Positions 56,855-64,000 of a DNA stretch of 64,000 bases are shown piece by piece. Every line of letters begins with the position of its first letter. Within the stretch, counting starts at the first letter, position 1. The position numbers and the translations under genes are program-made. A model generated the notes under the pieces. The model saw only the letters and a list, made by a program, of their open reading frames with translations, was not told the origin of the DNA and did not search any database. Origin of the DNA: Bradyrhizobium sp. BRP22 (GTDB taxonomy: Bacteria > Pseudomonadota > Alphaproteobacteria > Rhizobiales > Xanthobacteraceae); assembly GCF_020194175.1 (NCBI RefSeq), contig NZ_JADYVX010000005.1, positions 186,001 through 250,000 of the forward strand, read 5' to 3'.

Positions 56855-57778
56855 ATGGCTGTCGTCATCGCGGCATTGTTGCCGACATTCCTCCTGATCG
56901 TGCTCGGCTTCATCCTGAAGCGGACGTTGCTCAAGCCGGAGGCGCAATGGCAGGGACTGGAACGGCTGACCTACTACGTGCTGTTCCCGGTGCTCTTGAT
57001 CCAGACGCTGGTGAGGGCCGACCTGACAAAGGTGCCGATCGGCGGCGTCGGCGGCGCGCTGTTCATTTCGGCGCTTGCGATGTCGCTATTGTGCCTTGCA
57101 CTCCGCCCGCTGCTTGCGCGCGGCGGCGTTGACGGTCCCGCCTTCACCTCGGTCTTTCAGGGCGCCACCCGCTGGCAGACCTATGTCGCGCTTGCGGTGT
57201 CAGGCAGTCTCTACGGCGACATCGGGCTAGCGCTCGCTTCCGTCGCGATGGTTGCGATCATCCCGCTGGTCAATGTCTTCAGCGTCTCCGTGCTCGCCCA
57301 CTACGCCGCGCCCGAAAAGCAATCGGCCCGCGCCATCGTCATGACCGTGGTGAAAAATCCGCTGATCTGGGCCTGCGTCGTCGGGATCCTCCTGAACGTG
57401 ACCCACTTCCCGCTGCCCAAGCTCTGGCATGACGTCGCCGACGCGCTCGGACGTTCGTCGCTCGCGATCGGCCTGCTCGTCACCGGCGCCGGCCTGCACC
57501 TCGAAGGCATGTTCCGTCCGAGCCTCGCCGCCAGCGTCACGGTGCTCCTGAAGCTGATCGTGATGCCCGTGCTTGCCGTGGCGCTCGGACTCGCGTTCGG
57601 CCTGTCAGGCGCGAGCCTCGTCATCGTCGCCGTTGCCTCAGCGGTGCCCACCTCCTCCTCTGCCTACGTGCTCGCCCGCCAGATGGGCGGCGATGCCCCG
57701 CTGCTCGCCCAGATCATCACGCTGCAGACGATACTGGCGGCGATCACGATGCCGATTGTCATTTCGCTGGTCGCCTAG
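56855..57778 (+). CDS. AEC-family transporter
   Basis: A 307-residue integral membrane protein with about ten hydrophobic segments, in two halves. The N-terminus VVIAALLPTFLLIVLGFILKR and the conserved NPLIWACVVGILLN segment are typical of the auxin efflux carrier/AEC family. Bacterial members are probable exporters of organic or amino acids; the substrate is unknown. It lies 3 bases after ruvX. Confidence 0.88.
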   Translation: MAVVIAALLPTFLLIVLGFILKRTLLKPEAQWQGLERLTYYVLFPVLLIQTLVRADLTKVPIGGVGGALFISALAMSLLCLALRPLLARGGVDGPAFTSVFQGATRWQTYVALAVSGSLYGDIGLALASVAMVAIIPLVNVFSVSVLAHYAAPEKQSARAIVMTVVKNPLIWACVVGILLNVTHFPLPKLWHDVADALGRSSLAIGLLVTGAGLHLEGMFRPSLAASVTVLLKLIVMPVLAVALGLAFGLSGASLVIVAVASAVPTSSSAYVLARQMGGDAPLLAQIITLQTILAAITMPIVISLVA

Positions 57779-57786
57779 CACACCAC

Positions 57787-57870
57787 CGTCATTGCGAGCG
57801 AAGCGAAGCAATCCATGTCGCCACTTGCGGAGGTATGGATTGCTTCGTCGCTTCGCTCCTCGCAATGACG
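57787..57870. repeat. Intergenic palindromic repeat (GTCATTGCGAGCGAAGC family)
   Basis: CGTCATTGCGAGCGAAGCGA and the complementary CGCTTCGCTCCTCGCAATGACG flank a short centre with AAGCAATCCAT/ATGGATTGCTT arms. It is another copy of the element at 20055-20137 and lies between two convergent genes. Confidence 0.82.
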
Positions 57871-57883
57871 GCTGAGCAAGCAG

Positions 57884-58657
57884 CTACGACTGCCCCGCCA
57901 GCCACAGCGTCTGCAGCGTCGCCGCAAGATTGTTCGCCCCATGCAGCATGATCGTGAGCCAGGTCGTTTCAAAACGGTAGCGCAGGTAGCCGAAGAGAAG
58001 GCCGATCGAAAACACCTGGCTCAGGAAGAACCAGTCATATTGCAGATGCAGCAACGTCCAGACGAGCGACGACAGCAGGATCGCGCCTGCTGGCCGCAGG
58101 GCCGACTCCGACCAGCCGCGATAGAGGAAGCCGCGGGCGAAGAGTTCTTCCGATATCGGAGCCGCAACGCAGAACGCGATGACGAGCAGCCAAAGCGCGC
58201 CCTCGGCCTGCGCCGATTTCAGCACCTCGCCCATGAAGCCCGGCGAGACGTCGCGGCCGAGCGCCCGCGAAACCAGATCCCAGACGCCGACCAATAGCGC
58301 CAACGCGGCCACGCCGATGGCGAAGTTCTTCCAGGAGGTCCAACGCAGCGCAAGATAGTCGGCAAAGGAACTCCGGGTCGGACGGATCGCGATCCAAAGC
58401 GCCAGCAGCACGCCCGGCAATCCCGTGATAACCGAGAGCGCAATCGTCAATCCCCCGCCGATGGTCTGGATGACGGACGCAATATTGGGCGCGTCCTGCT
58501 TCAGCATGAAATAGATGACGACGGCGAGCTGCCCGAGGAACATGCCGCCGAAGACGAACAAGCCCCACAGCGTCGTACCCCAGAACTTCCACACCCGTGG
58601 CGGCGGCAGTGGTGGAGCGGTCGGCAGTGGAGGATTTTCGGAAGCAGGCGCCTCCAT
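57884..58657 (-). CDS. CPBP-family intramembrane metalloprotease
   Basis: A 257-residue membrane protein of the Abi/CPBP (Rce1-like) family. The glutamate pair is in APISEELFARGFLYRG near residue 170, the first His is in WTLLHLQYD, and the last His is in MLHGANN near the C-terminus. These are the three conserved motifs of the family. The N-terminus has a Pro-rich cytoplasmic tail (PPLPTAPPLPPPR). The start at 58657 is the first Met in the conserved part; its function, proteolysis or peptide modification, is unknown. Confidence 0.88.
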   Translation of the reverse strand: MEAPASENPPLPTAPPLPPPRVWKFWGTTLWGLFVFGGMFLGQLAVVIYFMLKQDAPNIASVIQTIGGGLTIALSVITGLPGVLLALWIAIRPTRSSFADYLALRWTSWKNFAIGVAALALLVGVWDLVSRALGRDVSPGFMGEVLKSAQAEGALWLLVIAFCVAAPISEELFARGFLYRGWSESALRPAGAILLSSLVWTLLHLQYDWFFLSQVFSIGLLFGYLRYRFETTWLTIMLHGANNLAATLQTLWLAGQS

Positions 58658-58724
58658 CACGTGACTTTCAATCGAGCACGCTCCTGCTCCCCCATCGTCA
58701 TATCCACCATGACGGCCGGACAAT

Positions 58725-60371
58725 TCAATGCGGCAGCGCCCGCTCCAGCAGCGCGCGCACGTCGCTCTCGGCAAGCTCCACCGCGCCGTACATGCCGGCA
58801 TGCGTGGTCGCGAGCCGCGTGGCCGCGAACAGCTCGGCATGACGCGGCGTCACACCATTGAGCGCGGCGCTCGCCGCGAGCAGCGCCAGTTTCTCCACGG
58901 CCAGCCGCGCCACGCGCTCGCTGTCCGGGCGGCGGAACGCCTTGCCGATAAAGGCAACCGCCTCGCTCGCGCCTGACAGCCCCTGCGTCTCCTCGGCCAA
59001 GTCCTGCAGGACGGCCGCTGCGGCATCCGCCTCGCGCGACAGTGCACGCAGCACGTCGAGGCACATCACATTGCCCGAACCTTCCCAGATCGCATTGACC
59101 GGCGACTCCCGGTAATGCCGCGCCAGAATGCCCTCCTCGACATAGCCATTGCCGCCCAGGCACTCCATCGCCTCGTAGAGGAACCCGGGCGCGCTCTTGC
59201 AGGTCCAGTATTTGACCGCGGGCGTCAGCAGCCGCATATAGGCCGCTTCCTTGGCATCAACAGGCGTGCGGTCGAAGGCGCGGCAGAGCCGCACCACCAG
59301 CGCAACCGTCGCCTCGACATGCAGCGCCATGTCCGACAGCACGGCCTGCATCAGCGGCTGATCGGCGAGATGCTTCTGGAACACGCTGCGATGACGCGCA
59401 TGATGCAGCGCATGCGCGAGCCCCGAGCGCATCAGCCCGGCGGAGGCGATCGCGCAATCCTGCCGCGTCAGTTGCACCATCTGGATGATGGTGCGGATGC
59501 CCTTGCCCTCCTCGCCGATGCGCTCGGCATAGGCGCCGTGGAATTCCACCTCCGACGATGCATTGGAGCGATTGCCGAGCTTGTCCTTCAGGCGCTGGAA
59601 GCGGATCGCGTTGACGGATCCATCCGGCGCAAAGCGCGGCAGGAAGAAGCAGCTCAGGCCTTCCTCGGCCTGGGCCAGCACCAGGAACGCGTCGCACATC
59701 GGCGCCGACATGAACCATTTGTGCCCGGTGATGCGATAGGCATCGCCGTCGCGCTCGGCGCGCGTCATGTTGGCGCGCACATCGGTGCCGCCCTGCTTCT
59801 CGGTCATCCCCATGCCGAGCGTCATGCCGCGCTTCTCCCACCAGGGCATGAAGGTCGGATCATAGGAGCGCGTGGCGATGACCGGCATCGTTCTCGCTAA
59901 CAGATCCGGCTGCGACGCCAGCGCAGCAACGGAGGCGCGCGTCATGGTGATCGGGCAGAGATGCCCGGTCTCGACCTGCGCGGCGATATAGAATTTCGCC
60001 GCGCGTACGACCTCCGCCGCACCACCCGCAGGATTGCCGCTGGAGGTCCAGGTCGAGTTGTGCACGCCGGCATGCGCGCTGTGCGCCATCAGTTCGTGAT
60101 AGGCCGGATGAAACTCGACCACGTCGCGACGGTTGCCGCGGGAATCGAAAACGCGCAGTTTCGGCGTGTTCTCATTGGCGGTGCGGCCCCGCTCCGCCAT
60201 GACAGAGGAGCCCCAGTGCCTGCCGAATTGCGCGAGTTCACCTTGCGCCGAGGCGCCGCCATTGGCGGCCACCGCCTCGACCAACGGCTTGTCGAGCGTG
60301 AACAGATCGACATCCTCGAACGGCGGCGACTGGTTGAAGACCTCGTGGGTCGAGAAGATGATTTGGGTCAT
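58725..60371 (-). CDS. aidB: Acyl-CoA dehydrogenase of the AidB type
   Basis: A 548-residue flavoprotein. AidB-type features are the N-terminal STHEVFNQSPPFEDV region, the MTEKQGGTDVRAN FAD/substrate motif, HKWFMSAPMCD, and the C-terminal region ECLGGNGYVEE followed by RHYRESPVNAIWEGSG. AidB proteins are part of the alkylation response in E. coli and bind DNA, but in other bacteria they may act as acyl-CoA dehydrogenases. The start at 60371 is chosen over 60419. It lies 67 bases from the CPBP protease gene, same strand. Confidence 0.9.
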   Translation of the reverse strand: MTQIIFSTHEVFNQSPPFEDVDLFTLDKPLVEAVAANGGASAQGELAQFGRHWGSSVMAERGRTANENTPKLRVFDSRGNRRDVVEFHPAYHELMAHSAHAGVHNSTWTSSGNPAGGAAEVVRAAKFYIAAQVETGHLCPITMTRASVAALASQPDLLARTMPVIATRSYDPTFMPWWEKRGMTLGMGMTEKQGGTDVRANMTRAERDGDAYRITGHKWFMSAPMCDAFLVLAQAEEGLSCFFLPRFAPDGSVNAIRFQRLKDKLGNRSNASSEVEFHGAYAERIGEEGKGIRTIIQMVQLTRQDCAIASAGLMRSGLAHALHHARHRSVFQKHLADQPLMQAVLSDMALHVEATVALVVRLCRAFDRTPVDAKEAAYMRLLTPAVKYWTCKSAPGFLYEAMECLGGNGYVEEGILARHYRESPVNAIWEGSGNVMCLDVLRALSREADAAAAVLQDLAEETQGLSGASEAVAFIGKAFRRPDSERVARLAVEKLALLAASAALNGVTPRHAELFAATRLATTHAGMYGAVELAESDVRALLERALPH

Positions 60372-60393
60372 GACGTTTCCTGACAGCCGGAAC

Positions 60394-60482
60394 AGAGCAT
60401 GATCCGGAAAGCTGGACACCGAATTTTCCCTCGCGACAAACGCGAAGCGTTTGCGCGGAGATCATACTCAAACAAAGAGCTA
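60394..60482. repeat. Intergenic repeat (AGCATGATCCGGAAAG family)
   Basis: AGAGCATGATCCGGAAAGC at the start and GATCATACTCAAACAAAGAG at the end, with an inner hairpin GCGAAGCG-type arm pair. Related to the elements at 33076 and 48871. It runs to the dipeptidase stop codon. Confidence 0.7.
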
Positions 60483-61226
60483 AAGGCGCGGCGGAATCGG
60501 AAAATCATAGGCCTGCCCGCCCGCCCCGGGCAGCGAAAAATGCCACCACTCCTTTGAATAGTTGACAAAGCCCTGTCGCGCCATCGCCGCGACCAGCCTC
60601 TTCCGCCACCTTCGCTGCGTCGGATTGACCGAGGGTGCGGCGGTATGCGCCTTGACGTCGGCGCAATCATAGCCCGTCCCCATGTCGATGCTGCCTTCCG
60701 GCGCCCGCATTTCCACCGGCGCCGTGCAGTCGGCATAGTCTCTGGCGGGGTCGAACCTGCCGGCATTGTCGGCGGCAAGATCGACCAGCGTCAGGTCGAG
60801 CGCGGCCCCGCTCGAATGACCGGATCGCGCAGCGATATAGCCAAGCCGGAACAGATCGCCCTTGCGAAAGGCCGGATTGTAGCGCTTGCCGGCCACCGTT
60901 TCCCTGCCATCCCTGGACCACGCGACCATCTCGGCGACCGCCCGCGCCGGGCGGTAACAATCGAACATCTTCAGCGACAGCTTTTGTCCCGCCAGTTCCT
61001 GCTGCACGGCCTTCAACTTGAGCCCGACCTCGCGCTTCACCACGCATTCGCCCGCGCCGTAGCCCCTGAGCGGCCGGCCGACAAAGTTGTTCGAACCGGC
61101 ATAGCGGATGTCCTGGATGATGGTCGGATCGACGTCGCGCAGGAACACGAAACCGCCGGGCAGGGTTTGCGCGCGGGCTACCGAAATCGACATGGCTGCC
61201 ACAATTCCAATGAGTATCGCTTTCAC
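60480..61226 (-). CDS. D-alanyl-D-alanine dipeptidase (VanX/DdpX family)
   Basis: A 248-residue exported zinc dipeptidase. The signal peptide is MKAILIGIVAAMSISVARA. Zinc ligands are His137 and Asp144 in SGHSSGAALDLTL and a His in KEWWHFS near residue 223, with the catalytic Glu in the same segment. The family cleaves D-Ala-D-Ala released from peptidoglycan turnover. In VanX the same fold gives vancomycin resistance in Gram-positives; here it is a salvage function, as no van genes are nearby. Confidence 0.9.
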   Translation of the reverse strand: MKAILIGIVAAMSISVARAQTLPGGFVFLRDVDPTIIQDIRYAGSNNFVGRPLRGYGAGECVVKREVGLKLKAVQQELAGQKLSLKMFDCYRPARAVAEMVAWSRDGRETVAGKRYNPAFRKGDLFRLGYIAARSGHSSGAALDLTLVDLAADNAGRFDPARDYADCTAPVEMRAPEGSIDMGTGYDCADVKAHTAAPSVNPTQRRWRKRLVAAMARQGFVNYSKEWWHFSLPGAGGQAYDFPIPPRL

Positions 61227-61243
61227 GACGACCTACCCACTTG

Positions 61244-61333
61244 CGTCATGGCCGGGCTTGTCCCGGGCATCCACGTCCTCTGCAGCAAATCTTAAGTAAG
61301 ACGTGGATGCCCGGGACAAGCCCGGGCATGACG
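61244..61333. repeat. Large intergenic palindrome (CGTCATGGCCGGGC family)
   Basis: 34-base arms, 61244-61277 and 61300-61333, are complementary with a single mismatch and a 22-base centre. It lies between the dipeptidase gene and pyrB. Confidence 0.85.
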
Positions 61334-61418
61334 AGGCCGTGACTGATCGGGGGAAAACTCACCAGCCCCCTATTCCCGCTTGCCCCGCCGACCATCCGCG
61401 CCTATAGCTCTGGCTTTA

Positions 61419-62372
61419 ATGACCCCATCATTGAAATCGACCTTTGTCCTCGGTCACCGGCATCTGCTGGGCATCGAGGGGCTTTCCGCTGCCGACATCA
61501 CCGGCCTGCTCGACCTGTCCGAGGAATATGTCGAGCTCAACCGCCAGGTGGACAAGAAACGCGCATCCCTGCGCGGCCGCACCCAGGTCAACCTGTTCTT
61601 CGAGGCCTCGACCCGGACGCAATCCTCCTTCGAGATCGCGGGCAAAAGACTGGGTGCCGACGTCATGAACATGTCGGTGTCCTCGTCCTCGATGCGCAAG
61701 GGCGAGACGCTGATGGACACCGCGGTGACGCTGAACGCGATGCACCCGGATATTCTGGTGGTGCGCCACCACGCCTCCGGCGCGGTGGAACTGCTGGCGC
61801 GCAAGGTTGACGGTTCCGTGATCAATGCCGGCGATGGCGCGCATGAGCATCCGACCCAGGCCCTGCTCGATGCGCTGACGATCCGCCGCAACAAAGGCCG
61901 GATCGAGGGGCTCGTGATCGCGATCTGCGGCGACGTCATGCATTCGCGCGTCGCGCGCTCCAACATCCTGCTGCTCAACACCATGGGCGCCCGCGTCCGC
62001 GTGGTCGCGCCCTCCACGCTCTTGCCGCGCGGCATCGAGCGGATGGGGGTCGAGGTCGCCCGCGACATGCGCGAGGGGCTCGATGGTGCCGATATCGTGA
62101 TGATGCTGCGCCTGCAGCGCGAGCGCATGAACGGCTCCTTCGTCCCGTCGTCGGGCGAGTATTTCCAGTATTTCGGCCTCGACCAGAAGAAGTTGTCCTA
62201 TGCCAAGCCCGACGCGCTGGTGATGCATCCGGGGCCGATGAACCGCGGCGTCGAGATCGACTCGGCGGTGGCCGACGGCGCGCAATCGGTGATCCGCGAA
62301 CAGGTCGAAATGGGAGTGGCAGTGCGCATGGCGGTGCTGGAAGCACTCGCCCGCAACCTGCCGAACGCGTGA
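61419..62372 (+). CDS. pyrB: Aspartate carbamoyltransferase, catalytic subunit
   Basis: A 317-residue enzyme that joins carbamoyl phosphate and aspartate in pyrimidine synthesis. The carbamoyl phosphate loop is [13 protein letters not shown] near residue 51, then [17 protein letters not shown] and the aspartate-binding MLRLQRERM segment. The start at 61419 is chosen by family length. The next gene, pyrC, begins 4 bases after its stop, so they form a pyrBC operon. Confidence 0.96.
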   Translation: MTPSLKSTFVLGHRHLLGIEGLSAADITGLLDLSEEYVELNRQVDKKRASLRGRTQVNLFFEASTRTQSSFEIAGKRLGADVMNMSVSSSSMRKGETLMDTAVTLNAMHPDILVVRHHASGAVELLARKVDGSVINAGDGAHEHPTQALLDALTIRRNKGRIEGLVIAICGDVMHSRVARSNILLLNTMGARVRVVAPSTLLPRGIERMGVEVARDMREGLDGADIVMMLRLQRERMNGSFVPSSGEYFQYFGLDQKKLSYAKPDALVMHPGPMNRGVEIDSAVADGAQSVIREQVEMGVAVRMAVLEALARNLPNA

Positions 62373-62376
62373 CATC

Positions 62377-63678
62377 ATGCTGACCGATCGTCGCCCAATC
62401 CTGCTTGCCAATGCCCGCGTCGTCGATCCCTCGCGCGATCTCGACGGGCCCGCCGATGTCCTGATCGCCGACGGCATGATCCGCGACAGCAAGCGCGGCA
62501 TCGGCGCCGCCGGCGTCCCCGAAGGCACCGACATCGTCAATTGCGCCGGCAAGATCGTCGCTCCCGGCCTGATCGACATGCGCGCCTTTGTCGGCGAGCC
62601 CGGGGCGAACCATCGCGAGACCTTCGCCTCGGCCAGTCTTGCGGCGGCGGCCGGCGGCATCACTACGATCATTTGCCAGCCGAACACCTCGCCGGTGATC
62701 GACAATTCGGCGACCGTCGATTTCGTGATGCGCCGCGCCCGCGACACCGCGATCGTCAACATCCATCCGATGGCGGCGCTGACCAAGGGCCTGCGCGGCG
62801 AGGAGATGACCGAGATCGGGCTCTTGAAGGCCGCCGGCGCGGTCGCCTTCACCGATGGCGACAAGAGCGTCACCAACGCGCAGGTGATGCGCCGCGCGCT
62901 GACCTACGCGCGCGACTTCGACGCGCTGATCGTGCATCACACCGAGGATCCCGATCTGGTCGGCGAAGGCGTGATGAACGAGGGCGAGTTCGCGACCAGG
63001 CTGGGGCTTGCCGGCATCCCGAACGCCGCCGAGTCGATCATGCTCGAGCGCGACATGCGGCTCGCGGCACTGACCGGCGGACGCTATCACGCCGCCTCCC
63101 TCACCACCGCGGAGTCGCTTGAAATCCTCAAACGCACCCGCGACGCGGGCGCCGATGTCTCCGCCTCGGTCTCGATCAACCACGTCACGCTGAACGAGAA
63201 CGATATCGGTCCCTACCGGACGTTCCTGAAACTATCGCCGCCGCTGCGCACCGAGGATGACCGCCAGGCCCTGGTCGCGGCGCTGGCTTCCGGTCTCATC
63301 GACGTCATCATGTCCGATCACAATCCGCAGGACGTCGAGGTCAAGCGCCTGCCGTTCGCCGAGGCCGCGTTCGGCGCGGTCGGGCTGCAGACCATGCTAC
63401 CGGCGGGACTGCGGCTGATCCATAATGGCGAGATGGACTTCAAGACTCTGATCCGGGCGATGTCGACCCGTCCTGCCGAATTGCTGGGGCTGCCCGGCGG
63501 TTCGCTGCGCGCGGGCTCGCCGGCCGACGTGATCGTGATCGATCCTGATACGCCCTGGGTGCTCGATCCCGCCGACCTCAAATCGCTGTGCAAGAACACG
63601 CCCTTCGACGAGGCCCGCTTCTCCGGCCGCGTCGTGCGCACCATTGTCAGCGGGAGGACGGTGTATGAGCATGTCTAA
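62377..63678 (+). CDS. pyrC: Dihydroorotase
   Basis: A 433-residue amidohydrolase that closes carbamoylaspartate to dihydroorotate. Its amidohydrolase N-terminal strand is [16 protein letters not shown]; the usual D-x-H metal motif is altered to DMRAF here. A later His is in VHHTEDPD, and [12 protein letters not shown] supplies the Asp. Loss of the DxH histidines suggests a non-catalytic or alternative dihydroorotase of the kind found beside PyrB, in which it stabilises the transcarbamoylase. That would need a second active dihydroorotase elsewhere. It follows pyrB directly. Confidence 0.88.
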   Translation: MLTDRRPILLANARVVDPSRDLDGPADVLIADGMIRDSKRGIGAAGVPEGTDIVNCAGKIVAPGLIDMRAFVGEPGANHRETFASASLAAAAGGITTIICQPNTSPVIDNSATVDFVMRRARDTAIVNIHPMAALTKGLRGEEMTEIGLLKAAGAVAFTDGDKSVTNAQVMRRALTYARDFDALIVHHTEDPDLVGEGVMNEGEFATRLGLAGIPNAAESIMLERDMRLAALTGGRYHAASLTTAESLEILKRTRDAGADVSASVSINHVTLNENDIGPYRTFLKLSPPLRTEDDRQALVAALASGLIDVIMSDHNPQDVEVKRLPFAEAAFGAVGLQTMLPAGLRLIHNGEMDFKTLIRAMSTRPAELLGLPGGSLRAGSPADVIVIDPDTPWVLDPADLKSLCKNTPFDEARFSGRVVRTIVSGRTVYEHV

Positions 63679-63725
63679 CGCGTTTTCAAGCGAAGTGGAT
63701 ACCGGTTCGCGTCAAGAAAACGCGT
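63678..63725. repeat. Intergenic palindrome (ACGCGTTTTC family)
   Basis: ACGCGTTTTC at the pyrC stop and GAAAACGCGT at 63716-63725 form perfect 10-base arms around a centre with ATACCGGTTCGCG. Common at gene ends in this genus. Confidence 0.75.
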
Positions 63726-63773
63726 CAACGAAAAGAGACATGCCAGAAACAAACCGCGCCGGGAGCGCCGGCC

Positions 63774-64000
63774 ATGTCCTCTGATGCCTTCCTGATCGTC
63801 GCTCTTCTGATCGGCTATCTGTTCGGCTCGGTTCCGTTCGGGCTGGTCCTGACCAAGATCGCCGGCACGCAGGATTTGCGCTCGATCGGCTCCGGCAATA
63901 TCGGCGCCACCAATGTGCTGCGCACCGGGCGCAAGGGGCTTGCCGCCGCGACGCTGATCTTCGACATGCTGAAGGGCACGGCTGCCGTCGTGCTGTCGGG
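63774..64000 (+). CDS. plsY: Glycerol-3-phosphate acyltransferase PlsY, N-terminal part
   Basis: The first 75 codons are seen, and the rest lies beyond the window. The start [23 protein letters not shown] and the motif [18 protein letters not shown] are the first membrane segment and the glycerophosphate-binding loop of PlsY, which transfers acyl from acyl phosphate to glycerol 3-phosphate. It lies 95 bases after pyrC in the same direction. Confidence 0.93.
   Translation, partial: MSSDAFLIVALLIGYLFGSVPFGLVLTKIAGTQDLRSIGSGNIGATNVLRTGRKGLAAATLIFDMLKGTAAVVLS

Overview
The window reads as chromosomal DNA from a high-GC alphaproteobacterium, most likely Bradyrhizobium or a close Rhizobiales relative. 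This rests on gene content and order (lepB-rnc-era-recO, acpS-pdxJ-rsh-rpoZ, pyrB-pyrC-plsY, a gatC/gatA/gatB block), on a porin of the Bradyrhizobium type, and on many intergenic palindromic repeats that I recognise as typical of Bradyrhizobium. No search was run, so the genus is an inference. Most of the window is ordinary core genome. No insertion sequence, prophage, CRISPR array or rRNA was seen; one tRNA-Ser(GCT) is present.

Layout. 1-3.5 kb: end of an MFS transporter, RidA, and two cation diffusion facilitators. 3.5-9.4 kb: parC and a compact ECF transporter operon (S, fused double ATPase, T) ending in a phosphoribosyltransferase. 9.5-17.8 kb: recO, a membrane protein, era, rnc, lepB, acpS, pdxJ, rsh and rpoZ, all on the minus strand. 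18-24.5 kb: NYN protein and uracil-DNA glycosylase (overlapping), peroxiredoxin, smpB, mscL, dapA and a soluble lytic transglycosylase.

24.5-37.3 kb is the first accessory block: a sensor kinase with a substrate-binding-protein-like input domain, two response regulators and a small secreted protein; then a formylglycine-generating enzyme next to an arylsulfatase, a secreted HAD hydrolase and a MetA-type outer membrane protein; then a porin and a region of decayed sequence. 37.3-47.3 kb is the second accessory block: three flavin monooxygenases around a TetR regulator with two clear operator copies, the tRNA, a DUF1186/SEC-C protein, a methyltransferase divergent from a second TetR gene across a long palindrome, and small genes including a 30-residue lysine-rich peptide.

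47.3-64 kb returns to core functions: gatB, gatA and gatC, with a patatin-like lipoprotein and two small proteins among them; nitronate monooxygenase and a divergent LysR regulator; a secreted cyclase; ruvX; an AEC transporter; a CPBP protease; an AidB-type acyl-CoA dehydrogenase; a D-Ala-D-Ala dipeptidase; pyrB, pyrC and the start of plsY.

Nothing here is plainly a new defence or mobile system. The best leads are the ECF transporter linked to a phosphoribosyltransferase, the kinase and sulfatase block, the TetR/flavin monooxygenase cluster with its operators, and the very short lysine-rich gene.
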